Positions 1 through 8,187 of a stretch of DNA of 20,769 nt are shown piece by piece. The notes below the pieces were generated by a model. It was not told where the DNA came from and ran no database searches. It was given only the letters and a program-made list of their open reading frames with translations. The position numbers and the translations under genes were made by a program. Origin of the DNA: Deltaproteobacteria bacterium. GTDB lineage: Bacteria > Bdellovibrionota > UBA1018. Each line of letters opens with the position of its first letter. The stretch's first letter is position 1. The stretch covers positions 1 to 20,769 of the forward strand of contig JABDFB010000033.1 of the NCBI GenBank assembly GCA_013286765.1. Direction: 5' to 3'.

Positions 1-995
1 GAATTAAATGGATTCATAAGTTGTGTCGGAAGACCAACCAACTCCTCAACAACTGCCGAAAGACCGGGTATTTTTGCGCTGCCTCCGGCCAATAGCACAT
101 AAGCGACCGGAGCTGAAGGGGATGAGGCATTATAAAAATCTAGTGCTCTTTTAATCTCAGTCGCGACGTTCTCCGACATCGTGTGCATCAAATCACTCAC
201 TTCTTGAGGGGTCGAACCGTCTTGACCACCCCCGACTTTTAGAGTTTCTGCGTCTATGTACGATAGATTTAGGCTTTTTTGAATTTCGGCTGTAAGGAGA
301 CGCCCACCGATGGTGGAGTCTTTAGTGAAAACAGGAACCCCAGCATGAACAACGGCTAGCTTGGTGGAGCTTGCCCCTATATCGACGAGTGCGACCGCTT
401 CTCCCGGATTATTCGGGTAATTGGCTTCAAAGACATTTTGAAGAGCAAAAAAATCTAAATCAACAACCTTGGGTTTGAGTCCAGCCCCTTCCACACACTC
501 CATGTACCCGTCGAGAACGGATCTTTTTACAGCAACTAGAATAACATCCGTTTTATTGTCTTTTGCCCGAGACAGCACGTGGTAATCCATAACTACTTCC
601 GAGATATCAAATGGGAGGTATTGCTCCGCCTCCCAAAACACCTGATCCTGAAGTTCCTTCATATTCTGAACTTCCAGGGTCATCTTCTTGATAATGACCG
701 AAGTTCCAGATAAAGACGTACAAATAAATTTTGATTTTAATTTGATTTGATTAATAAGCGCTTTGATATTGTCGACCACGGATATCGAATTAACAATCTC
801 TCGATTGACGATCACTTCCTCAGGAAGCTGGACTATTCCGAAATGAGCTAGCTTCCATTGACTACCCGTCTTTGTTAATTCAATAAGTTTTATTGATGAC
901 GTACCTATACTGAGACCTACGACGGTCTTATTCCCTTCAATTAAAGACGGGATTTGTCTCAATTTTTCCTTTAACAAGGACCATTGAATTTTCAA
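1..995 (-). CDS. pilM: PilM, type IV pilus inner-membrane platform ATPase-like protein (3' end cut off by window)
   Basis: This is an actin/FtsA-like cytoplasmic protein that normally binds the N-terminal tail of PilN and links the pilus alignment complex to the motors. The reading frame is open to the window edge. It starts with a TTG at 995, giving MKIQWSLLKEKLRQ, followed by the diagnostic nucleotide-binding motif VVGLSIGTSSIKLIEL. Further on come the second phosphate-binding segment ALVDIGASSTKLAVV, the adenosine motif LLAGGSAKIPG, and a near-terminal TQLMNPFN. About 331 residues are present, so only a short C-terminal tail should be missing. The TTG start is chosen because the ATG at 984 is in another frame and a G-rich stretch (GTGGGGGAA) lies just upstream of the TTG. 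It follows the 205-aa gene by 51 nt. By analogy pilN, pilO, pilP and pilQ should lie beyond the edge. Confidence 0.92.
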   Translation of the reverse strand, partial: MKIQWSLLKEKLRQIPSLIEGNKTVVGLSIGTSSIKLIELTKTGSQWKLAHFGIVQLPEEVIVNREIVNSISVVDNIKALINQIKLKSKFICTSLSGTSVIIKKMTLEVQNMKELQDQVFWEAEQYLPFDISEVVMDYHVLSRAKDNKTDVILVAVKRSVLDGYMECVEGAGLKPKVVDLDFFALQNVFEANYPNNPGEAVALVDIGASSTKLAVVHAGVPVFTKDSTIGGRLLTAEIQKSLNLSYIDAETLKVGGGQDGSTPQEVSDLMHTMSENVATEIKRALDFYNASSPSAPVAYVLLAGGSAKIPGLSAVVEELVGLPTQLMNPFN

Positions 996-1046
996 TGTTC
1001 CCCCACTCTCTTTATTAAATTCTACCTGGGTGGCGTAAAGGATCAA

Positions 1047-1664
1047 CTACTCAAAGTTAATTTCTGCTGATAAACCTGATATCAATAGAATTGACATGCG
1101 ATCTAGTCTCTTTTCAGTCAAATCATTGACTGAAATTATACCAAACCCTGCCATATTCTTGTCAGGATGCCCAATTACACTACTTCCAGATAACGGATCA
1201 AAGCAAACCTGACTAATTAAACCCGGAATCTCGAGAGAACTAGCTCGATGGGGCAAAATCAAGGTATACGACTTATCGGTGAGGTACTCACTATCCAATG
1301 AAACGGAACGAACCAAGTCGCCTCGCGTATCAGAGCAGCTCTTTAATTTTTCGATCTCATATTTGAGCTTTCCATCTTCAACGAATCTGAGCCGATAGGC
1401 AGTACGGGCAATACTCGCATCTCTTTTCATTTGATTGATCTCTCGAGCTAACTTGCCCACGAGATGTTGAGTTGTCCATTTGGGCCATTGATCAACAGCT
1501 ACCGGTATCGCAGATAGTATAAAGAAAAGAAAAAATGTAGCAAATATCCAGATCTGCCTCTTTCTTTTCTCTCGTATCTCAACTTTTTCCCAAAGTTCAA
1601 AATTAGACCAACTTGCTTTGGTCCATCGTTCTTCTGCTAAGTCGGAATCATGTATCGGAACCAT
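1047..1664 (-). CDS. Unrecognised single-pass membrane protein in the pil cluster, between pilD and pilM
   Basis: I do not recognise a family for this 205-aa protein. It has a charged N-terminal segment of about 36 residues ending in REKRKRQ, one hydrophobic helix at about 37-57 (IWIFATFFLFFILSAIPVAV), and a region of about 145 residues that should be periplasmic. After the helix, about 65-110 is rich in alternating charges and could form a short coiled coil. Cys110 and Cys154 could pair on the periplasmic side. The start overlaps the end of pilD by 28 nt and has a good Shine-Dalgarno (AGGTGA, 7 nt before ATG), so it looks like a real, co-translated gene. Its topology resembles PilN or FtsL-like bitopic proteins, but no PilN motif is seen. 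A role in pilus assembly is inferred only from position. Confidence 0.8.
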   Translation of the reverse strand: MVPIHDSDLAEERWTKASWSNFELWEKVEIREKRKRQIWIFATFFLFFILSAIPVAVDQWPKWTTQHLVGKLAREINQMKRDASIARTAYRLRFVEDGKLKYEIEKLKSCSDTRGDLVRSVSLDSEYLTDKSYTLILPHRASSLEIPGLISQVCFDPLSGSSVIGHPDKNMAGFGIISVNDLTEKRLDRMSILLISGLSAEINFE

Positions 1665-2425
1665 AAAATATCACCTAATAAATAATAGTATAAAGCACCT
1701 ACAATCAGAAACGGGCCAAAGGGAATAGAAAATTTCATTACATTTTTTCTTTGGAGTGTAAGAGCCCATACAACTCCGACAACGCTTCCCGAAACAGATC
1801 CAATCAAAATCGTCGCAAGAACACCTTCCGGTCCTATAAATGCTCCAAGCATGGCAAGCAATTTAACATCTCCTCCCCCTAATCCCATTCTGCCAGTGTA
1901 GCGTTGATAAGCCCAAGCTAAAAAATAAAAAGATCCAAATCCCAGCGCTGCTCCTGAGGCTGCTTTTAAAATTCCCAAATCAGGGAAAATCAAACTAATA
2001 CATATACCTAATATAAGACCTCCAACACTTAAAATGTCCGGAATAATACGATGTTCGAGATCAATAAATGCAATAGAGATGATCAAAGCCATAAAGGGCC
2101 AGTCACGAATAACCAAAGAGAGCGTCCATCCAAACCGTATTTTTGCGGTCACAAATAGGAGGGCCGTCAGGGCTTCAATAATAGGATAGCGGATAGAAAT
2201 GGGCTTCTTACAGTCATGGCACTTTCCGCCCAATAAAATAAAACTAAGAATCGGAATATTTTCCCACCATCTAATTAATTTATGGCAGTGAGGACATGCA
2301 CTTCGAGGCCTGATAATAGACTCGGACCTAGGAAGCCGGACGATCACCACGTTCAAAAAACTACCAACAACGAGCCCCAGCATAATACTAAATAAATTTG
2401 TAAACCACGGGGGTAAAACGTCCAT
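1637..2425 (-). CDS. pilD: Prepilin peptidase / N-methyltransferase PilD
   Basis: This integral inner-membrane aspartic protease (family A24) removes the short leader of type IV prepilins and methylates the new N-terminal residue. The 262-aa length is typical. The N-terminal cytoplasmic domain carries the zinc-binding cysteine pairs C44PHC47 and C69HDC72 found in bifunctional enzymes. The two catalytic aspartates match D122 in FIDLEHRIIPD and D186 in the GLGGGDVKLL motif (GxGD). Several hydrophobic helices surround them. The gene starts 4 nt after the pilI stop codon and overlaps the next gene by 28 nt, so it belongs to the pilGHID-x-pilM transcription unit. Its obvious substrate is the pilin encoded at 5245-5838. 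Confidence 0.96.
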   Translation of the reverse strand: MDVLPPWFTNLFSIMLGLVVGSFLNVVIVRLPRSESIIRPRSACPHCHKLIRWWENIPILSFILLGGKCHDCKKPISIRYPIIEALTALLFVTAKIRFGWTLSLVIRDWPFMALIISIAFIDLEHRIIPDILSVGGLILGICISLIFPDLGILKAASGAALGFGSFYFLAWAYQRYTGRMGLGGGDVKLLAMLGAFIGPEGVLATILIGSVSGSVVGVVWALTLQRKNVMKFSIPFGPFLIVGALYYYLLGDILWFRYMIPT

Positions 2426-2429
2426 CTGA

Positions 2430-3266
2430 CTATCCCTCTCTATTTCTCACTAAAATTCCAGCCAGCATCAGCGTCAGACAAAGCATCAACCCACCGTAGA
2501 AGATCGTTTGCAGAACATAAGCTGTGGCCAGAGGAAGTCCATACGTCACCTTTGTGCCCAGTTGAAAATACTCAAAATTCGGCAGCAGGGTGGCAATCAC
2601 TGGTAAGAATTGACGCCCTAACGGCGACTCTAAACGAGCGGCAACTAATTTCAACTGTGAAATATTGCTTCCTACCAAATAGATCCCTAGCACTAGAACG
2701 ACAGAAACTGAGGTCGTTGAGAATGTTGATATCAGAATAGACCAACTCGCCACAAGCAGGCTTTGCATGAAGCAAAATCCAATCGCTATGAACAAAGTGG
2801 AATAGGCACTTATTCCCTGAGCGTCCGCCCCTATCAGATAGGTTATTCCATCAAGTCCGAATGCCGACAGCAGAATCAGATAGATAAAAGAGAGGATGAA
2901 CCAATTCAAAAATAGGACGCACGATATTCCAGTAAACTTTCCCAAAATAAACTGCGTCTTTGTAATAGGTCGACAGATCGCCATATGAAAAGTGCGATTC
3001 CGCATATCTCGACTCAGGAGGCCGGCACCAATTAATAACCCCATCGCTACACCAGAAATCGAAATGGATGACAATCCAAAATCTAAAACGACGCGCTCCG
3101 GATGAATCGCTGCCAATTGGGAGGCGACCCACTCAGCCGAAAGCAGCAGAACAGAACAGAGCAGAATATTATATAGAACACGATCCCGCATAATTTCAAA
3201 AAAAGTCACTTTCCCGATCGCTGATATCACTTGAATGGCAGAGGGCATTTTGACTGAACTACGCAC
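2430..3266 (-). CDS. pilI: ABC-2 type transporter permease, PilI-like
   Basis: This is a multi-spanning membrane protein with about six hydrophobic segments. The first follows the amphipathic ...TFFEIMRDRVLYNILL, and the loop with RDMRNRTFHMAICRPITKTQFILGK is typical of ABC-2 permeases, where it contacts the ATPase. It lies directly after its partner ATPase. In Myxococcus xanthus, pilH and pilI encode such a pair and are needed for pilus formation; the transported substrate is unknown. Start choice: the frame is open from a GTG at 3278, but the GTG at 3266 has a strong GGAGG 5 nt upstream and gives an 8-nt overlap with pilH. An ATG at 3248 is a third option. The pilI name is based on family plus gene order. 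Confidence 0.85.
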   Translation of the reverse strand: MRSSVKMPSAIQVISAIGKVTFFEIMRDRVLYNILLCSVLLLSAEWVASQLAAIHPERVVLDFGLSSISISGVAMGLLIGAGLLSRDMRNRTFHMAICRPITKTQFILGKFTGISCVLFLNWFILSFIYLILLSAFGLDGITYLIGADAQGISAYSTLFIAIGFCFMQSLLVASWSILISTFSTTSVSVVLVLGIYLVGSNISQLKLVAARLESPLGRQFLPVIATLLPNFEYFQLGTKVTYGLPLATAYVLQTIFYGGLMLCLTLMLAGILVRNREG

Positions 3267-4179
3267 TATTTCCTCCACCCATAAAATAGGATTCCAGGGA
3301 CGAACGATTCGATGTCACCGATAGAATCTTCGCATTGGAGGCAATCAACCTTGATAGCGCTTCTTTTAGCTTTTCCTGCCCCAAAACAATTCCTTTGAAA
3401 CCGATTGGTAGCTTCTGCACCGATTCGAGAGCCAACTCCTGATTCGGTTTTCCTGTCTGCGACTCAAATAGTATTTCGAAGCGTTCCGTATAATCATTTA
3501 GCAACTGACCTAATGTACCCATTTTAATCAGCTGGCCTTTTTTGATGATAGCAACCCGATCACAAATAGCTTCAACATCCGAAATAACGTGAGTACTGAA
3601 GAAAACCGTCTTACCGCTAGACGCTAGACTCACCATAAGCTCTCGAATTTCCCGTCGACCTACCGGGTCCAATCCACTCATCGGTTCATCAAAAATAAGA
3701 AGATCCGGATCATGAACCAAGGCCTGAGCGATTCCAATCCGTTGAAGCATTCCTTTTGAGTAATTTCCCAATTCAACTTTCCGGGCGGTGCCGAGGCCCA
3801 CCATCGTCAGTAGTTTTTCACATCTCGACGATTGATCGGAACGCTTGAGACCCGATAACGCGCCGAAATACTTTATGAAATCTTCTCCAGTTAAATGCTC
3901 ATGAAAATAAGGTCGCTCTGGTAGATAGCCCACTCGAATTTTTGCTTCTTTCGATATTGCATCGTTACCAAAAATTCTAATTCGCCCTTGAGTCGGCTTT
4001 GTTAATCCAACTATGAGATTGATCAGAGTTGTTTTGCCAGCTCCATTCTCTCCCAGAAACCCACAGAGAGAGCCTTCTGGCACGCTTAGATTTATTCCCC
4101 CTAGAATTTCAACAGGCTTCATCCAAAAGCCAACTCTAAATTTTTGATGAACATTTTGAATTTCAATTGCATTAACCAT
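3259..4179 (-). CDS. pilH: ABC transporter ATP-binding protein, PilH-like
   Basis: This is the ATPase subunit of the transporter whose permease overlaps its 3' end. All core motifs are intact in the 306 aa: Walker A GENGAGKT (43-50), signature YSKGMLQR (140-147), Walker B LLIFDEP (160-166), D-loop SGLDP and switch histidine in FFSTHVISD (about 197). The C-terminal 90 residues form the variable extension common in ABC-2 exporters. Position between the TPR-like gene and the permease reproduces the Myxococcus pilG-pilH-pilI order. The 51-nt gap before it has no strong Shine-Dalgarno; only GAG lies immediately before the ATG. A plain export ATPase unrelated to pili is possible by sequence, but the context favours PilH. 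Confidence 0.9.
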   Translation of the reverse strand: MVNAIEIQNVHQKFRVGFWMKPVEILGGINLSVPEGSLCGFLGENGAGKTTLINLIVGLTKPTQGRIRIFGNDAISKEAKIRVGYLPERPYFHEHLTGEDFIKYFGALSGLKRSDQSSRCEKLLTMVGLGTARKVELGNYSKGMLQRIGIAQALVHDPDLLIFDEPMSGLDPVGRREIRELMVSLASSGKTVFFSTHVISDVEAICDRVAIIKKGQLIKMGTLGQLLNDYTERFEILFESQTGKPNQELALESVQKLPIGFKGIVLGQEKLKEALSRLIASNAKILSVTSNRSSLESYFMGGGNSA

Positions 4180-4230
4180 CTCTGAAAAGGTTAGAGGATC
4201 TGGTGAACAAGGTCAATGCAAAGAATAATG

Positions 4231-5178
4231 TTAATGCAAACCAAAAACCGGTTCAAAAGTTGTCGAAGTGATTAATTTTCCTTCTTTATTTAAACTAAGA
4301 GTCCCACCCCACGGATCACTTCTCTGCTGAAAAACAGCCCAGATCTGCGCCTGAGTCTTACCTGGGTGTCTTTTCTGAAATTGTAAAAATTTAAAATTTA
4401 TTTCAAAAATAAACTGAGCTACTGAAAGATTTTTTATTTTTTGATCCAACTCCTTGATCACTTCTTCGTCACTTTTTGCTCTGATCGCATTCTGTCTGAG
4501 CGTATTTAAAACTCTTAGACCAACCTCGTATCGGCCTCCCGGTTTTTCGATTCGATTCTTAAGATGGAATAAATAGCTAGGTGCTTCGCTGTATTTTGCG
4601 GCTTCTAAAAATGCATGTGATGCCAGATTGAGGTCTTCAAGTTCAAACAAATAAACATAGGCTAAAACTACATAAAGACTCCACGCCCGACTCCAAACCT
4701 TAGCCTTAAACGGCTCAGGGTACCCGGGCAATTCCTTAGTCAGGAAATTTGAACCCTTTAAAAGTAAATCACGAGCACCAACCCCGTCGCCCAGAATCAC
4801 CGCCAATACATTGGCGCCTGCATAATATAGATCGAAATAAGCAGGATCTAAATCACTCACTCGATTTAATCGGCGGTAAAGAGCCGTTACCCCTCCGCCT
4901 TTAATTCTTCGGTAGGCTGGGTCCAAGAAAGCCTGAATGGTCAATCCGTCAATAGTCGACGGCAAGTGTCCAAAACTGATAACTTTGATGAATTCTGAAC
5001 TCCAAATCGGATCGTCATTGGGGGTTTCTACCCATGCGCTCTCATTTTTTGCAATGTAATTCCCAAGCCCAATTTGAGCCCCTAAAATTATGCATAAAAT
5101 TCCAACTTTAATCTGCCTCGATTCGCGATGTGTCATCTTTCGACTCAGTATATTCATTTTATCATATTGCAGATCCAT
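4231..5178 (-). CDS. pilG: TPR-like membrane-anchored protein in the PilG position
   Basis: A 315-aa protein with an N-terminal hydrophobic segment at about 24-42 (VGILCIILGAQIGLGNYIA) that acts as a signal anchor or uncleaved signal. An alpha-helical region with tetratricopeptide-like spacing follows (segments around LDPAYFDLYYAGANVL, AYVYLFELEDLNLASHAFLEAAKY, AQFIFEINFKFLQF). The C-terminus has a DPWGGTLSLNKEGKLITSTT stretch. It stands directly upstream of pilH-pilI and divergent from pilA, the place of Myxococcus pilG, whose product is required with PilH and PilI. The name comes from position and general type, not from a recognised motif, and is unrelated to the Pseudomonas chemotaxis PilG. 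Starts at 5157 or 5136 are alternatives; none of them has a convincing Shine-Dalgarno. Confidence 0.65.
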   Translation of the reverse strand: MDLQYDKMNILSRKMTHRESRQIKVGILCIILGAQIGLGNYIAKNESAWVETPNDDPIWSSEFIKVISFGHLPSTIDGLTIQAFLDPAYRRIKGGGVTALYRRLNRVSDLDPAYFDLYYAGANVLAVILGDGVGARDLLLKGSNFLTKELPGYPEPFKAKVWSRAWSLYVVLAYVYLFELEDLNLASHAFLEAAKYSEAPSYLFHLKNRIEKPGGRYEVGLRVLNTLRQNAIRAKSDEEVIKELDQKIKNLSVAQFIFEINFKFLQFQKRHPGKTQAQIWAVFQQRSDPWGGTLSLNKEGKLITSTTFEPVFGLH

Positions 5179-5205
5179 TGCGATTTGATAAAATTAAATT
5201 ACTTA

Positions 5206-5226
5206 AATTCAAAATAGTGTTGAATT
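5206..5226. promoter_or_regulatory. pilA: Inverted repeat in the divergent pilG/pilA promoter region
   Basis: AATTCAA (5206-5212) and its exact reverse complement TTGAATT (5220-5226) are separated by 7 nt. They sit in the 66-nt gap between the divergent pilG and pilA starts, ending 18 nt before the first possible pilA ATG. The 14-nt centre spacing would suit a dimeric regulator, or the repeat could form a weak hairpin in the pilA leader. The region is very AT-rich, so chance is a real possibility. I see no sigma-54 GG-N10-GC pattern here, unlike the pilA promoter of Myxococcus. Confidence 0.35.
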
Positions 5227-5244
5227 GAAACTTTCTAAAGATGG

Positions 5245-5838
5245 ATGCTTATGAATAAAAATTTAAATAAAATATTAGGATTTACGCTGGTCGAGCTGAT
5301 GATCGTTGTCGCAATCATCGGGATCTTAGCTGCCGTGGCGGTACCTAACTATAGTAAATATCAAGCCAGAGCGAGACAATCCGAAGCAAAGATTAACCTC
5401 TCCTCTTTAGCGTCCATGGAGCGATCGTTTCAGGTAGAAACACAAACCTATAGTTCTTGTATGCCCGCCATTGGATACACAATCCCCACAAATTCAAATC
5501 GCTACTACACGATCGGCTTCGATAACAATAGCGCTGCCAAGTTAAACTGTGGAAGTGGAACAACACTACAAGATTGCAGCTTGGCTTTTACATTTAACGG
5601 AGGCGCCGCCGATACTTGTGCACATGCCTTTTCTGCAACAGCTGGAATAGGATTCTACGCTGCGAACGTCAAAGTTGGAGCCCCTGCTCCGACTGCTCAA
5701 AACAATCTTCCATCGACGGTTCTAAGTGCCGCTGCCTTTACAGCCGGTGCTGCTGGAAATATTAGTACAACAACTGTTATCGATATTTGGACGATCGACG
5801 ATGGTGGAACGTTATTCAACACTACTTTGGGAATTTAA
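5245..5838 (+). CDS. pilA: Type IVa major pilin PilA
   Basis: This is the structural subunit of the pilus, made as a prepilin and cleaved by PilD. The N-terminus has a short basic leader ending in ILG, then [20 protein letters not shown]. Cleavage after Gly12 gives N-terminal Phe and the conserved Glu5 of the mature pilin, followed by the usual hydrophobic spine helix and [16 protein letters not shown]. The mature protein is about 185 aa, with a small-residue and Thr-rich C-terminal half. Four cysteines (72, 102, 111, 125) could form one or two disulfides. It is the only gene on the plus strand, facing away from pilG and converging on pilC with 27 nt between stops. The ATG at 5251 (leader [10 protein letters not shown]) is an equally good start. 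Confidence 0.95.
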   Translation: MLMNKNLNKILGFTLVELMIVVAIIGILAAVAVPNYSKYQARARQSEAKINLSSLASMERSFQVETQTYSSCMPAIGYTIPTNSNRYYTIGFDNNSAAKLNCGSGTTLQDCSLAFTFNGGAADTCAHAFSATAGIGFYAANVKVGAPAPTAQNNLPSTVLSAAAFTAGAAGNISTTTVIDIWTIDDGGTLFNTTLGI

Positions 5839-5865
5839 TAGATTCGCCAAGCCCCACAAAGATTC

Positions 5866-7083
5866 TTACTGCACCGAGCTTGCAATCTTAAAGACGGGCA
5901 AATACATCGCGATCAGTATTCCGCCTACCATAATTCCTAAAAAAGCTAAGACAAAAGGCTCGATTAATTTAGATAACCCGCCCACTACCGTTTCGACTTC
6001 TTCTTCAAAGAAAACGGCAACCTTCTCCAACATTTTATCTAAATTACCAGTTGATTCACCGACGCTGATCATTTGAACGGCGATTTTTGGGAATACGTTC
6101 AGTTTGCTCAGTGTTAATCCAAAAGGCTTACCCGCCTCAACGTCGGCTCTTATTTTTGAAACCGCCTCTTCCAATACGACATTATCTATCGTTGCCCTAC
6201 AAATATCGATCGCATCTATGAGATTAATACCGGACATAAGCAAGGTCTGCATTGTTCGTGCAAATCGAGCAATACCACCTTTTTGAGCCAATCCGCCAAA
6301 CAGGGGCATTCGATAGACAATCCGGTCGACAATTCCTCGCCCTTCATTGGATCTTAAATACCGTATAAGAATATAACCAGATATCCCGACAACTCCCACC
6401 AGAACCACGGCATTATTCATAATAAAATGGGATGTTTCAATTAGAAATTTTGTTGGAGCAGGCAATTCCTGTCCACTCGTCCTAAGCATTTCTTCGAATT
6501 TTGGAATCACAAAAACAATCATGAGTACCACAACGCTAAGTCCTATAAATGAAACAACAACGGGATACATCATGGCGCTCTTAATCATACGCCTTATGCG
6601 ATTCGAATCTTCCATATAACGCGATAGTCTTTTTAACATCGCTTCCAAAGAACCCGAAGCTTCGCCAGCACGAATTAATGCCACAAAGAGTTTAGGAAAG
6701 ACTTGAGGATACCGACTGAGCGCCTCCCACAAATAAGAGCCTTGTGATACTTTTTCTTGAACCGATTGAATAACGCTCTTGAAAGTGGAGTGACTCGATT
6801 GTTCAGCTAAGATCTCTAGTCCCTGGACCAATGGTATTCCGGAGCTAATGAGAATTTGAAGCTGCCTCGTAAATCCTGAAACGACTTCCACCGGTATATT
6901 TCTGAGACCACCACCCAGAAGTTCGGTAAATGTCATTTGGATACTGCTGTGCTTTGTTATCTTGGTCGGTCGAATTCCTTGCGAACGCAGAACCATTCGA
7001 AGTTCGCCTTCATTTGGGGCATCTATCTGGCTAGAGACTTTCTTTCCAGAACGATCTATGCCTTCGTAATGGAATTCTGCCAT
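5866..7083 (-). CDS. pilC: Type IV pilus inner-membrane platform protein PilC
   Basis: This polytopic inner-membrane protein couples the cytoplasmic motor ATPases to the growing pilus. The 405 aa hold two repeated T2SSF domains, about 68-191 and 271-393. Each has the family signature: FTRQLQILISSGIPLVQGLEIL with GEASGSLEAMLKRL in the first, and FARTMQTLLMSGINLIDAIDI with GESTGNLDKMLEKV in the second. Transmembrane helices are at about 172-193, 222-241 and 376-397. The start codon overlaps the pilT stop (TGATG, one shared base), which implies translational coupling. It ends the pilB-pilT-pilC unit and converges with pilA. Confidence 0.97.
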   Translation of the reverse strand: MAEFHYEGIDRSGKKVSSQIDAPNEGELRMVLRSQGIRPTKITKHSSIQMTFTELLGGGLRNIPVEVVSGFTRQLQILISSGIPLVQGLEILAEQSSHSTFKSVIQSVQEKVSQGSYLWEALSRYPQVFPKLFVALIRAGEASGSLEAMLKRLSRYMEDSNRIRRMIKSAMMYPVVVSFIGLSVVVLMIVFVIPKFEEMLRTSGQELPAPTKFLIETSHFIMNNAVVLVGVVGISGYILIRYLRSNEGRGIVDRIVYRMPLFGGLAQKGGIARFARTMQTLLMSGINLIDAIDICRATIDNVVLEEAVSKIRADVEAGKPFGLTLSKLNVFPKIAVQMISVGESTGNLDKMLEKVAVFFEEEVETVVGGLSKLIEPFVLAFLGIMVGGILIAMYLPVFKIASSVQ

Positions 7084-8186
7084 CAGGGTCCGCCTCCTGG
7101 TTTACCTGGACGGGCCTGAATTCCCGCCAGCAATTTGACAAGCTCATCGGGTAGATTGCTGTGGTCGAGGGCTGCTTCCTTAGTAATGGTACCTTTTCTC
7201 ACGAGCGAGACCAGACTCTGATTCATCGTCTGCATTCCAGTTTCTTCCTGCCCAGCCTGCATAAGGGAGTAGATCTGATGAACTTTATCCTCTCGTATTA
7301 AATTTCGAATACCCATCGTTGGAATCAGAATTTCCACTGCCATGACGCGACCTGTACGATCAGCGGTAGGAATCAGTTGTTGCGCAGAGACTGCCTGAAG
7401 TGTAAATGAAAGCGCCTGCCTGACCTGTGTTTGCTGATGTGGTGGAAAAACATTGATCATTCGATTAATTGCCTGAATAGCATTATTCGTATGAAGGGTA
7501 GCAAAAACAAGATGCCCTGTCTCAGCCATCGTCAGAGCCATTTCGATAGTTTCAGGATCTCTCATTTCACCAACCAATACATAGTCTGGATCTTGACGGA
7601 GAATTCTTCTCAGAGCTGCAGCAAAACTTCGGGTATCCATCCCTACTTCGCGTTGGTTCACGATACAGTTTTTGCTGGTATGCACAAATTCAATTGGATC
7701 TTCGACTGTTACAATATGTCCAAACTCTTCCCTATTAATAATATCCAGCAATGCCGCCTGAGTCGTAGATTTACCGCTCCCAGTAGGTCCAGTCACCAGA
7801 AAGAGCCCGTTCGGACGCTTAATAATGTCTCTCAGAACGAGTGGTAAATTGAGAGTGTTAAAATCAGGTATAGCAATGGGAATTCTCCTGAAAACCCCAC
7901 CTATCGATCCTCGCTGCAAAAAAAGATTTCCTCTAAACCGAGCCACGTCCTTTATTCCGAAGGAGAAATCGATTTCAAGATGCTTCTCAAATTCATTCTT
8001 TTGAGAATCCGTGATGACCGAATAGCAAAGTTCTTTGGTATCCACTGGTGTCAGGGGATCCGCCTTCACCTTCACCATCTTTCCTTGGATTCTAAACATT
8101 GGTGGCACGCCTACGGTAATATGTAGATCAGATGAGTCTTGATCTACCATCGCTTTTAATAGTGCCGGTAGACTAAATTTTCCCAT
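7083..8186 (-). CDS. pilT: Type IV pilus retraction ATPase PilT
   Basis: This hexameric cytoplasmic ATPase depolymerises the pilus and drives twitching. At 367 aa it has the family length, with Walker A GPTGSGKST (133-141), Asp box VTVEDPIEFVH (159-169), Walker B DYVLVGEMRD (201-210) and His box GHLVFATLHTNN (224-235). The C-terminal GIRNLIRE (292-299) corresponds to the AIRNLIRE motif that marks PilT and is needed for retraction, which separates it from PilB. The C-terminus ends in a short Pro/Gly-rich tail (RPGKPGGGP). The ATG follows the pilB stop after a single base (TGA-G-ATG), so the two motors are almost certainly co-translated. Confidence 0.97.
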   Translation of the reverse strand: MGKFSLPALLKAMVDQDSSDLHITVGVPPMFRIQGKMVKVKADPLTPVDTKELCYSVITDSQKNEFEKHLEIDFSFGIKDVARFRGNLFLQRGSIGGVFRRIPIAIPDFNTLNLPLVLRDIIKRPNGLFLVTGPTGSGKSTTQAALLDIINREEFGHIVTVEDPIEFVHTSKNCIVNQREVGMDTRSFAAALRRILRQDPDYVLVGEMRDPETIEMALTMAETGHLVFATLHTNNAIQAINRMINVFPPHQQTQVRQALSFTLQAVSAQQLIPTADRTGRVMAVEILIPTMGIRNLIREDKVHQIYSLMQAGQEETGMQTMNQSLVSLVRKGTITKEAALDHSNLPDELVKLLAGIQARPGKPGGGP

Positions 8187-8187
8187 C

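Noticed and set aside
2851..3132. 93-aa minus-strand frame inside pilI
   Set aside because: It lies within a clearly coding permease in another frame, with no Shine-Dalgarno and no recognisable motif.
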